Of a DNA stretch of 19,417 bases, positions 1-8,302 are shown piece after piece (position 1 is the stretch's first letter; each line of letters starts with the position of its first letter). Where the stretch lies: NCBI GenBank assembly GCA_037382365.1, contig JARRPZ010000046.1, positions 1 through 19,417 on the forward strand. The letters run 5' to 3'. Under the pieces are notes generated by a model. The model did no database searches, was not told where the DNA came from, and was given only the letters and a program-made list of their open reading frames with translations. The translations under genes and the position numbers were made by a program. This DNA is from Lentisalinibacter sp037382365 (lineage in GTDB: Bacteria; Pseudomonadota; Gammaproteobacteria; Steroidobacterales; Woeseiaceae).

Positions 1-1445
1 TCTGAAGCACGCAGGTAACCGGTGATCCCACCGCCGAGATCCACCTCCGCGCCGCGGGCGTCCACTTCCGTGACCGTCCCCTTGACGATGCTGCCTTTCG
101 GGTTCTGAGCCAGCCACGAGGAGAACGGGTCCTGATCGAGCTGCTTGATACCGAGGGAGATGCGTTCACGTTCCGGGTCGATGGCAAGCACCATGGCCTC
201 CACGTCCTGACCCTTGCGGTAATTGCGCACCGCCTCTTCGCCCGGGATATCCCAGGAGATATCCGAAAGATGCACGAGACCGTCGATATCTCCCTCGAGT
301 CCGATGAAGATGCCGAAATCCGTGATCGATTTGATCTGCCCCGAGACCTTGTCGCCCCGGTTGAAGTTGGCTGCGAATTCCGCCCACGGGTTCGGCTTGC
401 ACTGCTTGATACCGAGGGAGATCCGGCGACGGTCTTCGTCGATGTCGAGCACCATCACCTCGACCTCGTCGCCGACCTGCACGACCCGCGAGGGATTGAC
501 GTTCTTGTTGGTCCAGTCCATCTCGGACACGTGCACGAGGCCCTCGACGCCATCCTCGATCTCGACGAAGCAGCCGTAATCGGCGATGTTCGTCACGCGA
601 CCGAATATGCGCGTGTTGGGCGGGTAGCGGCGGCTGATGTTCTGCCACGGATCCGCACCGAGCTGTTTGATGCCCAGCGAGACGCGCTGGCGCTCGCGGT
701 CGAACTTGAGAATCTTCACCTCGATCTCGTCACCGACATTCACGATCTCGGACGGGTGCTTCACCCGCTTCCACGCCATGTCGGTGATGTGGAGCAGGCC
801 ATCGATGCCGCCCAGATCCACGAAGGCGCCGTAGTCCGTGAGGTTCTTGACGATACCCTTGATGACGTGCCCTTCCTGCAGACTCTCCAGCAGGGCTTCG
901 CGCTCCGCACTGTACTCTTCCTCGACCACCGCGCGGCGGGACACCACGACGTTGTTCCGGCGCTGATCGAGCTTGATCACCTTGAACTCGAGCACCTTGC
1001 CCTCGAGATAGGACGGATCCCGTACCGGCCGCACATCGACCAGCGAGCCGGGCAGGAACGCCCGCACGTTGTCGATCTCCACGGTGAAACCGCCCTTCAC
1101 GCGGCCGTTGATTACCCCGTTTACGATCTCGCTTTTCTCGAAAGCTTCTTCGAGGTGCGTCCATGTGCGCGCGCGGATCGCCTTTTCACGCGACAGGCGT
1201 GTCTCGCCGAAGCCGTCCTCGACAGCATCGAGGGCCACCTCCACCGTGTCACCGACCTCGATCTCGACCTCGCCTTTCTCGTTCTGGAACTGCTCGGCCG
1301 GGATGACCGCTTCGGACTTCAGTCCGGCATTGACGATGACCACGTCGTCGTTTACGGAAACGACCTTTCCATTCAGGATCGCGCCAGGTTTGATCTGTTG
1401 ACTGGCGATACTCTCTTCGAAGAGTTCAGCAAATGATTCAGACAT
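1..1445 (-). CDS. rpsA: 30S ribosomal protein S1, 3' end cut by window edge
   Basis: S1 binds mRNA on the 30S subunit and helps load leaders onto the ribosome. The visible 481 codons begin MSESFAELFEESI, matching the usual N-terminus of proteobacterial S1. They contain repeated S1 RNA-binding units, seen as recurring GAFVDLGGIDGLLHITDM, GCFVEIEDGVEGLVHVSEM and GIFIGLEGDIDGLVHLSDI segments, each followed by a SLGIKQL/C end. By comparison with the 557-residue E. coli protein, about five domains plus part of the sixth are present and roughly 75 residues lie beyond position 1. The ATG at 1445 is chosen from this homology; an in-frame ATG at 1460 would add MVSKS. No strong Shine-Dalgarno precedes either start, which is common for rpsA. 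It lies about 115 bases after cmk, behind a terminator-like hairpin, so some independent transcription is likely. Confidence 0.97.
   Translation of the reverse strand, partial: MSESFAELFEESIASQQIKPGAILNGKVVSVNDDVVIVNAGLKSEAVIPAEQFQNEKGEVEIEVGDTVEVALDAVEDGFGETRLSREKAIRARTWTHLEEAFEKSEIVNGVINGRVKGGFTVEIDNVRAFLPGSLVDVRPVRDPSYLEGKVLEFKVIKLDQRRNNVVVSRRAVVEEEYSAEREALLESLQEGHVIKGIVKNLTDYGAFVDLGGIDGLLHITDMAWKRVKHPSEIVNVGDEIEVKILKFDRERQRVSLGIKQLGADPWQNISRRYPPNTRIFGRVTNIADYGCFVEIEDGVEGLVHVSEMDWTNKNVNPSRVVQVGDEVEVMVLDIDEDRRRISLGIKQCKPNPWAEFAANFNRGDKVSGQIKSITDFGIFIGLEGDIDGLVHLSDISWDIPGEEAVRNYRKGQDVEAMVLAIDPERERISLGIKQLDQDPFSSWLAQNPKGSIVKGTVTEVDARGAEVDLGGGITGYLRAS
141..422. repeat. Identical 21-bp repeat pair inside rpsA
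   Basis: The same 21 bases occur at 141-161 and 402-422. On the coding strand they encode the ISLGIKQ end of successive S1 domains. A diverged third copy lies near 663-683. These are repeats of the protein domain rather than a mobile or regulatory repeat, but they could support recombination between S1 domains. Confidence 0.8.
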
Positions 1446-1525
1446 TGATTTGGAAACCATGCCGCCCGCAGGCAGCCCTTGTTGACGATAAACGCCCGAC
1501 GCATCCTGCGACCGGCGGTCCACAC

Positions 1526-1554
1526 AAAATAAAAGCCGGACTACCCTGTCCGAC
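1526..1554 (-). terminator. Terminator-like hairpin between cmk and rpsA
   Basis: On the minus strand, six bases after the cmk stop, a 7-bp stem (GTCGGAC / GTCCGGC, one T-G wobble) with a 6-base loop is followed by TTTTATTTT. This is the shape of an intrinsic terminator. It sits inside the gene cluster upstream of rpsA, so it may uncouple S1 expression from the aroA-cmk transcript or act as an attenuator. The stem is short, so read-through is likely. Confidence 0.6.
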
Positions 1555-1559
1555 CTGCA

Positions 1560-2042
1560 CTAACCTGCCCCGATATCGGCGAGCCGTTCTGCGGCCAGAC
1601 CGAGTACTTCCCGGGTCACCTCGTCGATGTCCATGGACGTCGAATCGATGACCACGGCGTCGTCGGCCGGGACCAGCGGAGCGACCGATCGCTCGGTATC
1701 CCTCCGGTCGCGGTCCGCAATATCGCGGGCAAGGATGCGGGACGCCAGTCGGCCGCATTCCTCCGTGCGCAGCCGGGCACTCACTTCCTCCCCGTTCAGC
1801 CATACGCTCCCGTTGCCGCCGGTGCCGCCACCGAATGCGACATCCAGCTCCCGGGCAGCGTGGGCCAGCGCTATCGGATCCGCGGGATCGATCGCCGCGT
1901 CCTCGGCCGCGAGCGCTGTCAGGCGATACAGGGCGCCGCTGTCGAGGAGGTGAAATCCGAGCGCTTCGGCAACGCGGCGGGCGATCGTGCCTTTGCCTGA
2001 CCCGCTCGGACCATCGATAGCGATCACCGGCACGTCCATCAT
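1560..2042 (-). CDS. cmk: Cytidylate kinase, internally shortened
   Basis: CMP kinase phosphorylates CMP and dCMP using ATP. The N-terminus carries the P-loop GPSGSGKGT and the nucleotide-site motif LLDSGALYR. The C-terminus carries RDRRDTERSVAPLVPADDA followed by VVIDST, as in the family. The protein is only 160 residues, whereas E. coli Cmk has 227. The gap is internal: after RTEECGRLASRI the sequence jumps straight to LARDIADRDRRD, omitting the segment that normally includes the DGRDMGT motif, the following beta strand and the arginine-rich helix. The frame is intact across the join. Loss of this block should impair CMP binding and catalysis, so the gene may be inactive, a recent deletion, or an assembly error. 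The start ATG-ATG overlaps the aroA stop by four bases; either ATG is possible. Confidence 0.85.
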   Translation of the reverse strand: MMDVPVIAIDGPSGSGKGTIARRVAEALGFHLLDSGALYRLTALAAEDAAIDPADPIALAHAARELDVAFGGGTGGNGSVWLNGEEVSARLRTEECGRLASRILARDIADRDRRDTERSVAPLVPADDAVVIDSTSMDIDEVTREVLGLAAERLADIGAG

Positions 2043-3349
2043 TTCAATACCTCGATCCGGACGCCCGCCGCCCGGCAGGTCTCGGGAAAACCGGGGAAGG
2101 AGGTGCCCACATTGGCGACGTCGACGATATGGACGGAGGCGTCGGCGGCGACACCGGCGACCGCAAACGCCATCGCAATCCGGTGGTCGCCGTGACTATC
2201 GACGCGACCGCCCTCCAGGCGCTCCCTGCCCCGCACCCGGGCCGAATCCACTGTCTCCTCCACCTCGACCCCGAGAGCCCTCAGACCCTCGGCCATCGCG
2301 GCGATGCGGTCACTCTCCTTGACCCGGAGTTCCCCGATCCCGGTGAACACGGTGTCTCCTCGTGCGCAGGCGGCGGCGACGAACAACACGGGAAACTCGT
2401 CGATCGCCAGCGGCACGAGGGCCGGATCTACCTCGATGCCCTGCAGGGCGGAGCGTCTGACGGTGATGTCCGCCACCGGCTCGCCCCCGGACTGTCGCTC
2501 GTCGTCGATGACGATGTCGGCACCCATCGACCGGAGTATGGAGATGACGCCCGTGCGGGTCGGGTTGATACCCACGTTGCGGATGGTCAGGGCCTCACTC
2601 GCCGCGAGTGCACCGGCGACCAGGAAGAACGCAGCCGAAGAGAGGTCGCCGGGGACGGGAATCTCGATGCCCTCCAGGCGGGCGGGACCGCGCAGATGGA
2701 CGGCAGCCCCGCTGCGGCGAACGTCTGCCCCCATGGCCGTCAGCATGCGCTCCGTATGATCCCGCGTCACCTCGGGCTCGGTCACTCGCGTATACCCGTC
2801 GGCGTAGAGACCCGCCAGGAGGATCGCGGACTTGACCTGTGCACTGGCCACCGGCAGGAGATAGTCGATGGCGGCGAGAGCGCGGCGTCCGCTGACTACC
2901 AGTGGCGGTCGGCCGGCGTCACTGTCGATCTCCACGCCCATCAGGGTCAGTGGATCGATTACCCGCCCCATGGGTCTTCTTCGCAGCGAGGCATCGCCGG
3001 TGAGTACGCAGCGGAATGGCTGACCACCCAGTAGTCCGGCGAAGAGCCGCATGGCGGTCCCCGAATTTCCGAGATCCAGCGGCTTCGCCGGACGCCGGAG
3101 TCCCTGCATGCCGACGCCGTGTATCGAGAGCGTGTCGTCGTCGCCCCGTTCGACGCGGACACCCATCGCCTCCAGTGCGGACAGAGTGGCGAGGCAGTCT
3201 TCGCCGTCGAGGAACCCGCTGACCCGGGTCTCGCCCTCGGCGATCGCCCCGAGCATCAGCGAACGATGTGAGATGGACTTGTCGCCCGGGACGCGGATGA
3301 TGCCGGCAGGCGCACCGCCGGGCAGGGTACGGAAACTCGCCACGCTCAC
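2039..3349 (-). CDS. aroA: 3-phosphoshikimate 1-carboxyvinyltransferase (EPSP synthase)
   Basis: This is the sixth step of the shikimate pathway, joining phosphoenolpyruvate to shikimate-3-phosphate. The 436-residue product shows PGDKSISHRS (about 21-30), LGNSGTAMRL (about 93-102), RPMGRVIDPL, SAQVKSAILLAGL, TRDHTERML, NPTRTG, KESDRI and a DHRIAMAF end. The GDKS, SAQVK, RDHTE and NPTR set is the one described for class II EPSP synthases, which are often less glyphosate-sensitive; this is inference, and the glycine of NSGT is retained. The start is GTG at 3349, overlapping the pheA stop as GTGA, with GAAGG seven bases upstream. The open frame extends upstream to 3478, but that stretch is out-of-frame pheA and looks non-coding. 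Pseudomonads fuse tyrA to aroA here; this gene is unfused. Confidence 0.97.
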   Translation of the reverse strand: MSVASFRTLPGGAPAGIIRVPGDKSISHRSLMLGAIAEGETRVSGFLDGEDCLATLSALEAMGVRVERGDDDTLSIHGVGMQGLRRPAKPLDLGNSGTAMRLFAGLLGGQPFRCVLTGDASLRRRPMGRVIDPLTLMGVEIDSDAGRPPLVVSGRRALAAIDYLLPVASAQVKSAILLAGLYADGYTRVTEPEVTRDHTERMLTAMGADVRRSGAAVHLRGPARLEGIEIPVPGDLSSAAFFLVAGALAASEALTIRNVGINPTRTGVISILRSMGADIVIDDERQSGGEPVADITVRRSALQGIEVDPALVPLAIDEFPVLFVAAACARGDTVFTGIGELRVKESDRIAAMAEGLRALGVEVEETVDSARVRGRERLEGGRVDSHGDHRIAMAFAVAGVAADASVHIVDVANVGTSFPGFPETCRAAGVRIEVLK

Positions 3350-4446
3350 AGTATGGCCTTCGGATAGGCTCCGAGGATGCGGAAAAGCGATGCGCTCGCC
3401 TCCAGTTCGGCGAGCGCATCCCTGAGCGGTGATTCGTCCGCATGCCCCTCCAGATCGATGAAGAAGACGTAATCCCATTTCTTGCGTCTCGAGGGCCGTG
3501 ATTCGATGCGAGTCATGCTGATCGCGTACTTCGCGAACGGCGCGAGCAGGGTGTGCAGCACGCCGGCACCGACGGTGTCGCTCGCGGACACGAGCACGGA
3601 CGTCTTGTCGTCTCCGCTCGGCGTCAGCAGGTCGCGCCCGATGGCGAGGAACCGGGTCGTGTTGTCGGGCCGGTCCTCGATATCCGCGACCATGACGTCC
3701 AGACCGTAGACCTCGGCCGCCGCCTCGCCCGCGATCGCGGCCGTCCCCGCCTCGTCACGGGCGCGCCGCGCCCCTTCGGCATTACTGGTGACCTCGATCA
3801 ACTCCGCCTGTGGCAGATACTCGCGGATCCAGACGCGGCACTGGGCCAGAGACTGCTGGTGGGCACAGATCCGCTCGATCCTGTCGAGCGACGGCAGATT
3901 CCCGAGCAGGTGCTGGCGGATGCGCAATTCGATCTCGCCACAGATCTTCAGGGGCGACATCAGGAACATGTCGAGGGTGTGATTGACGGTCCCCTCGGTG
4001 GAATTCTCGACGGGGACCACCCCGAAGTCGGCGTGGCCGCCCTCCACTTCGTGGAAAACCTCCTCGATGGTCGCGAGAGGCAGCGCACGCACCGAGTGGC
4101 CGAAGTGCTTGGTAACAGCCGACTGGGTGAACGTACCCTCCGGACCGAGGAAACCGATCTTCAGCGGTTCCTGCTGTGCGAGGCAGGCGGACATGATCTC
4201 CCGGAACAGACGCACCATCTCCTCGTCACTGAGGGGGCCCTCATTCCGGGCCAGGACGCCACGCAGGACCTCGGCTTCCCTCTCGGGGCGAAAATAGTCG
4301 ATGGATCGGGCCAGCCGACCCTTGCTCTCGCCGACCAGGCGCGCCTGCTCGGCGCGATGACTGATCAGTTCCTGGATCTGCTTGTCGATCTCGTCGATGC
4401 GTTTCCGGATCTCGGCAAGGTCCGGGGCGGCATTGCGCTCGGTCAT
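3346..4446 (-). CDS. pheA: Bifunctional chorismate mutase / prephenate dehydratase (P-protein)
   Basis: This enzyme converts chorismate to prephenate and then to phenylpyruvate for phenylalanine synthesis. The 366-residue product has an AroQ-type helical mutase domain (about 8-92: LAEIRKRIDEIDKQIQELI), a prephenate dehydratase domain (about 97-272) with GPEGTFTQSA, ENSTEGTV (148-155) and the catalytic TRF triplet (264-266), and a C-terminal ACT domain (about 281-360). The ACT domain holds ESRP (315-318). The phenylalanine-binding GALV motif reads GAGV (293-296), so feedback inhibition could differ from E. coli. The start is ATG 4446, with AGGAA six bases upstream; a longer frame from a GTG at 4500 lacks support. 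It lies 56 bases after serC and overlaps aroA by four bases. No hisC or tyrA lies between it and aroA. Confidence 0.97.
   Translation of the reverse strand: MTERNAAPDLAEIRKRIDEIDKQIQELISHRAEQARLVGESKGRLARSIDYFRPEREAEVLRGVLARNEGPLSDEEMVRLFREIMSACLAQQEPLKIGFLGPEGTFTQSAVTKHFGHSVRALPLATIEEVFHEVEGGHADFGVVPVENSTEGTVNHTLDMFLMSPLKICGEIELRIRQHLLGNLPSLDRIERICAHQQSLAQCRVWIREYLPQAELIEVTSNAEGARRARDEAGTAAIAGEAAAEVYGLDVMVADIEDRPDNTTRFLAIGRDLLTPSGDDKTSVLVSASDTVGAGVLHTLLAPFAKYAISMTRIESRPSRRKKWDYVFFIDLEGHADESPLRDALAELEASASLFRILGAYPKAIL
3357..3361 (-). promoter_or_regulatory. Ribosome binding site deciding the aroA GTG start
   Basis: GAAGG on the minus strand lies seven bases before the GTG at 3349, inside the last codons of pheA. 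It supports translational coupling through the GTGA overlap and rejects the longer aroA frame. Confidence 0.65.
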
Positions 4447-4452
4447 CGTGAT

Positions 4453-4457
4453 TTCCT
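4453..4457 (-). promoter_or_regulatory. Ribosome binding site deciding the pheA start
   Basis: AGGAA on the minus strand, six bases before the ATG at 4446. It favours the 366-residue P-protein over an 18-residue longer version starting at a GTG at 4500. Confidence 0.7.
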
Positions 4458-4502
4458 GTGTGGACGCGTCAAGTCTAATGGCTGAATCGTCGCGCGACAC
4501 CT

Positions 4503-5585
4503 TCAGGCCCGGGTGCGTTCGAACTCGCGCATGAATTCGACCAGCGCATCGACGCCCGCCTGTGGCATCGCGTTGTAGAGACTCGCCCGCATTCCGCCGA
4601 CGGAGCGGTGCCCTTTCAGATTGGCGAGTCCTGCGGCCTCCGCCTCGCGCAGGAAGCTGTCATCCAACGACGGCTCGGCCAGTGTGAACGGCACGTTCAT
4701 GCGCGAGCGGGATCCGGTCTCCACCGGATTGGCGTAGAAGTCGGACTCGTCGATGGCACCGTAGAGTGTGGCTGCCTTGTGGTCATTCTGGGCGCCGACC
4801 GTCTCCAGTCCTCCCTGGTCACGGAGCCATTCGAAGACGAGACCGGCCATATACCAGGCGAACGTGGGTGGCGTATTGCTCATCGAACCGGCTTCCGCAT
4901 GCACCTCGTAACGCAGCATGCCGGGTACGTCCGCACGGGCGCACGCCAGCAGGTCGTCGCGGATAATCACGAGCGTGAGACCGGCCGGTCCGATATTCTT
5001 TTGCGCACCGGCATATATGAGCCCGAACCGGCCGACGTCGAGGGGCCGCGACAGGATATTCGAGGACATGTCCGCAACCAGCGGGACAGGAGCGGTGTCC
5101 GGCACCCAGTGGAATTCGACACCGCCGATGGTCTCGTTGGGCGTGTAGTGGAGATAGGCGGCGTCGGCACTCGTGTCCCAGCCGTCCCGCGGCGGCACCT
5201 GCGTATAGCCGCTGTCGACTCCGTCGGCCGCGATCCTCACCCGGCACAGCCGCTTCGCCTCCGCGACGGCTTTTCGGCCCCAGCTCCCGCTCACCACGTA
5301 GTCCACTCTGGCGTCCGCTGCGGCGAGATTCAGGGGAGCCATCGCGAACTGCAGGGTGGCACCGCCCTGCAGGAACAGCACCCGATAGTGGTCGGGTATC
5401 CGCAGCAGGTCGCGCAGCGATTGTTCTGAACGCGCCGCGATATCGCGGAAAGCGGGACCCCGATGACTGAGCTCCATCACGGACATGCCGGAACCGGCGT
5501 AATCGGTCAATTCGTCGCGGGCCCGTTCCAGCACGGCGAGAGGCAACGCGGCCGGCCCGGCGCTGAAGTTATAGACGCGGCTCAT
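4503..5585 (-). CDS. serC: Phosphoserine aminotransferase
   Basis: This is a PLP enzyme converting 3-phosphohydroxypyruvate and glutamate to phosphoserine; the same enzyme usually serves pyridoxal phosphate synthesis. The 360-residue product begins MSRVYNFSAGPAALPLAVLE, the standard family start. It shows GSGMSVMELSHRG, FLQGGATLQF and VADMSSNILSRPLDV, with the PLP-binding lysine K196 in AGAQKNIGPAG and the C-terminal GHRSVGGMRASLYNA. Length and motifs match E. coli SerC (362 residues, K198). The start has GGAG nine bases upstream (5595-5598). It lies 24 bases downstream of gyrA and upstream of pheA, an order conserved in pseudomonads, so it is probably on the gyrA transcript. Confidence 0.98.
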   Translation of the reverse strand: MSRVYNFSAGPAALPLAVLERARDELTDYAGSGMSVMELSHRGPAFRDIAARSEQSLRDLLRIPDHYRVLFLQGGATLQFAMAPLNLAAADARVDYVVSGSWGRKAVAEAKRLCRVRIAADGVDSGYTQVPPRDGWDTSADAAYLHYTPNETIGGVEFHWVPDTAPVPLVADMSSNILSRPLDVGRFGLIYAGAQKNIGPAGLTLVIIRDDLLACARADVPGMLRYEVHAEAGSMSNTPPTFAWYMAGLVFEWLRDQGGLETVGAQNDHKAATLYGAIDESDFYANPVETGSRSRMNVPFTLAEPSLDDSFLREAEAAGLANLKGHRSVGGMRASLYNAMPQAGVDALVEFMREFERTRA

Positions 5586-5609
5586 CGGTCTTCACTCCGC
5601 CGGCCCGCG

Positions 5610-8162
5610 TCAGTCCTCATCCTCCGCCAACGGCTCGATCCGCTCCATGCCGACCAGGGCTTCGTCTTCCGCGAGACGTATCAGCCTGACACCCTGAGTG
5701 TTTCGACCGAGCACGGAGATGTCGTCCACCGGGGTCCTCACCAGCGTGCCGGAGGCACTGATCAGCATGATCTCGTCGTCGTCGGTTACCTGCAGAGCGC
5801 CGACCATGCGGCCGTTCCGTTCCGAAGTCTGGATAGCGATCAGGCCCTGGCCGCCGCGTCCCTGTACGGAGAACTCTCCCGCCTCGCTGCGTTTACCGTA
5901 GCCATGCTCGGTCGCCGTGAGGATGAGGCCCTCGGAGACGATGATCAGCGCGATCACCTCGTGACCCTCGGGGAGCCGGATGCCGCGGACACCGGCGGCG
6001 CCGCGACCCATCGGCCGAACGTCGGATTCGCGGAAGCGAATGGCCTTGCCGCTGCTCGCGAAGAGCATGATATCGCTCTCGCCGTCGGTCAGTGCGACGT
6101 CCACCAGGTGATCGTCCTCCCGGAGATCGATGGCGATGATGCCGTTCGTGCGCGGCCGGGAGAAAGCATCCAGCGGTGTCTTCTTCACGGTACCGCCACT
6201 GGTCGCGAAGAAGACGAACTTGCCTTCGTCGAAATCGCGTACCGGCAGCACGGCATTGATGCGCTCTTCCTGCTCTAGGGGCAGCAGATTCACGATCGGC
6301 TTGCCCCGCGCCCCGCGGCCTGCCTGCGGCAGCTGGTACACCTTCACCCAGTACGCCTTGCCCCGACTGGAGAAACAGAGCAGCGTGTCATGCGTGTTCG
6401 CGACGAAAAGATTGTCGATGAAGTCTTCGTCCTTCATCCGAGTGGCGGCCCGTCCGCGGCCGCCGCGACGCTGCGCCTGATAGGCGTCGAGGGGCTGAGC
6501 CTTCGCGTAACCGCCGTGAGACAGGGTCACCACGACATTTTCCTCGGGGATCAGATCCTCGATGGTCAGATCGGAGTGGTCTTCGTTGATGACGGTACGC
6601 CGCTCGTCGGCATACTGATCCCGTATCGCCTGCAGCTCGTCGCGGATCACCGTCAGCAGTCGGTCAGGATCTGCAAGTATCAGAGAAAATTCCTTAATTT
6701 TATCCAGTATTTCTTTGTATTCATTGATGATCTTCTCTTGCTCCAGCCCGGTGAGGCGGTGCAGACGCAGATCCAGTATCGCCTGGGCCTGGGTTTCCGA
6801 GAGCCGGTAGACGAGTTCGCCGTCCTCCTCGACGATGCCGAATTCCCCGTGGTCACGATCCGGTCGTGTATCGATGTCGCCGGCCCGCTCCAGCATGCCG
6901 GTCACCGCGCCCGGTTGCCAGCGACCCGCCATCAGGCCGGTGCGGGCCTCGGCCGGTGACGGCGAAGCCTTGATGAGCGCGATGACGTCATCGATGTTCG
7001 CGAGGGCGACCGCCTGCCCCTCCAGGATGTGGGCACGGTCCCGGGCCTTCCCCAGATCGTAGATGGTCCGGCGGGTGACCACTTCGCGCCGGTGGGCGAT
7101 GAAGGCCTCGAGGATCTCCCTGAGGTTCATCAGCTTCGGCTGACCCTCGTGGAGCGCGACCATGTTGATACCGAAGACACTCTGCAGGGGCGTGTGCTTG
7201 TACAGATTGTTCAGCACCACCTCATGCACTTCGCCGCGTTTCAGTTCGATGACGACGCGCATCCCGTCCTTGTCCGACTCGTCCCGGAGTTCGCTGATGC
7301 CCTCCAGCTTCTTCTCCCGGACGAGGTCGGCGATCTTCTCGATCAGCCGCGCCTTGTTGATCTGGTACGGCAGCTCGGTGACGATGATCGCTTCGCGCCC
7401 GCTCTTGCCGATCTCCTCGACGTGGCTGCGCGCACGCATGTGGACGCGGCCGCGGCCGGTCTTGTAGGCACTGTAGATGCCCTGGGCCCCGTTGATGATT
7501 CCGGCGGTCGGGAAGTCCGGTCCGGGCACGTGCTGCATCAGTCCCTTCACGTCGATGTCCGGGTCGTCGATGAGCGCCACGCAGGCATCGATGATCTCGC
7601 CGAGATTGTGCGGCGGGATATTGGTTGCCATGCCGACCGCGATGCCCGCCGAACCGTTGACGAGTAAATTCGGCACCCGGGTCGGGAGCACCGACGGCTC
7701 GCTCTCGGAGCCGTCGTAATTCTCGACGAAGTCGACGGTCTCCTTGTCGATGTCCGCCAGCATTTCATGGGCGATGCGAGCCATCCGCACTTCGGTGTAG
7801 CGCATCGCTGCCGGGGCATCGCCGTCCACCGAGCCGAAGTTGCCCTGTCCGTCCACCAGCATGTAGCGCATCGAGAAGGGCTGGGCCATCCGAACGATGG
7901 TGTCGTAAACGGCGCTGTCGCCGTGCGGGTGGTATTTACCGATGACGTCACCGACGACGCGGGCCGACTTCTTGTACGCTTTGTTGTAATCGTTGCCCAG
8001 TTCGCGCATCGCATACAGCACGCGCCGGTGCACGGGCTTCAGGCCGTCGCGCACGTCCGGCAGTGCCCGACCCACGATCACGCTCATGGCGTAGTCGAGG
8101 TATGACTGGCGCATCTCGTCTTCGAGATTTACGGAAAAGATTTCCTGGGCGATGTCACTCAT
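5610..8162 (-). CDS. gyrA: DNA gyrase subunit A
   Basis: The breakage-reunion subunit of the A2B2 gyrase, which introduces negative supercoils. The 850-residue product aligns from residue 1 with E. coli GyrA numbering. The quinolone-target residues are the sensitive forms S83 and D87 (HPHGDSAVYDT), and the catalytic tyrosine is Y122 in AAMRYTE. The gyrase-specific GyrA box QRRGGRG is at 564-570, which separates it from ParC, and the beta-pinwheel C-terminal domain follows, ending with an acidic tail (EDED). The start ATG 8162 has only a weak GTGAG-like site. A stretch encoding about residues 478-500 is strikingly AT-rich compared with the rest. It is the first gene of the minus-strand cluster, with a candidate promoter near 8303-8311. 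Confidence 0.99.
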   Translation of the reverse strand: MSDIAQEIFSVNLEDEMRQSYLDYAMSVIVGRALPDVRDGLKPVHRRVLYAMRELGNDYNKAYKKSARVVGDVIGKYHPHGDSAVYDTIVRMAQPFSMRYMLVDGQGNFGSVDGDAPAAMRYTEVRMARIAHEMLADIDKETVDFVENYDGSESEPSVLPTRVPNLLVNGSAGIAVGMATNIPPHNLGEIIDACVALIDDPDIDVKGLMQHVPGPDFPTAGIINGAQGIYSAYKTGRGRVHMRARSHVEEIGKSGREAIIVTELPYQINKARLIEKIADLVREKKLEGISELRDESDKDGMRVVIELKRGEVHEVVLNNLYKHTPLQSVFGINMVALHEGQPKLMNLREILEAFIAHRREVVTRRTIYDLGKARDRAHILEGQAVALANIDDVIALIKASPSPAEARTGLMAGRWQPGAVTGMLERAGDIDTRPDRDHGEFGIVEEDGELVYRLSETQAQAILDLRLHRLTGLEQEKIINEYKEILDKIKEFSLILADPDRLLTVIRDELQAIRDQYADERRTVINEDHSDLTIEDLIPEENVVVTLSHGGYAKAQPLDAYQAQRRGGRGRAATRMKDEDFIDNLFVANTHDTLLCFSSRGKAYWVKVYQLPQAGRGARGKPIVNLLPLEQEERINAVLPVRDFDEGKFVFFATSGGTVKKTPLDAFSRPRTNGIIAIDLREDDHLVDVALTDGESDIMLFASSGKAIRFRESDVRPMGRGAAGVRGIRLPEGHEVIALIIVSEGLILTATEHGYGKRSEAGEFSVQGRGGQGLIAIQTSERNGRMVGALQVTDDDEIMLISASGTLVRTPVDDISVLGRNTQGVRLIRLAEDEALVGMERIEPLAEDED

Positions 8163-8302
8163 GGCTACTCACGTCAATACCGGTCCGCGAGCCTTCCGGG
8201 ATCGGCAGGCGGCGGACGAAAATGCTGCAGGATTCAGGTCTCGGCCAGGTCTTGCGGCGGGAGCCGGGGACGAGCCTCTTTCTGGCTCCTGAACAAGCAA
8301 AA

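Noticed and set aside
141..422. Direct repeats as a possible CRISPR or mobile repeat
   Set aside because: The 21-bp copies encode the conserved ends of S1 domains in rpsA and have no spacer pattern.
270..1436. Long plus-strand open frame of 388 codons opposite rpsA
   Set aside because: It is antisense to a strongly conserved S1 protein; GC-rich codons keep opposite frames open. The translation is an acidic, D/L/V-rich antisense pattern with no recognisable family.
3350..3478. N-terminal extension of AroA
   Set aside because: The added residues lie in the pheA coding region, match no EPSP synthase, and the GTG at 3349 has a good ribosome binding site.
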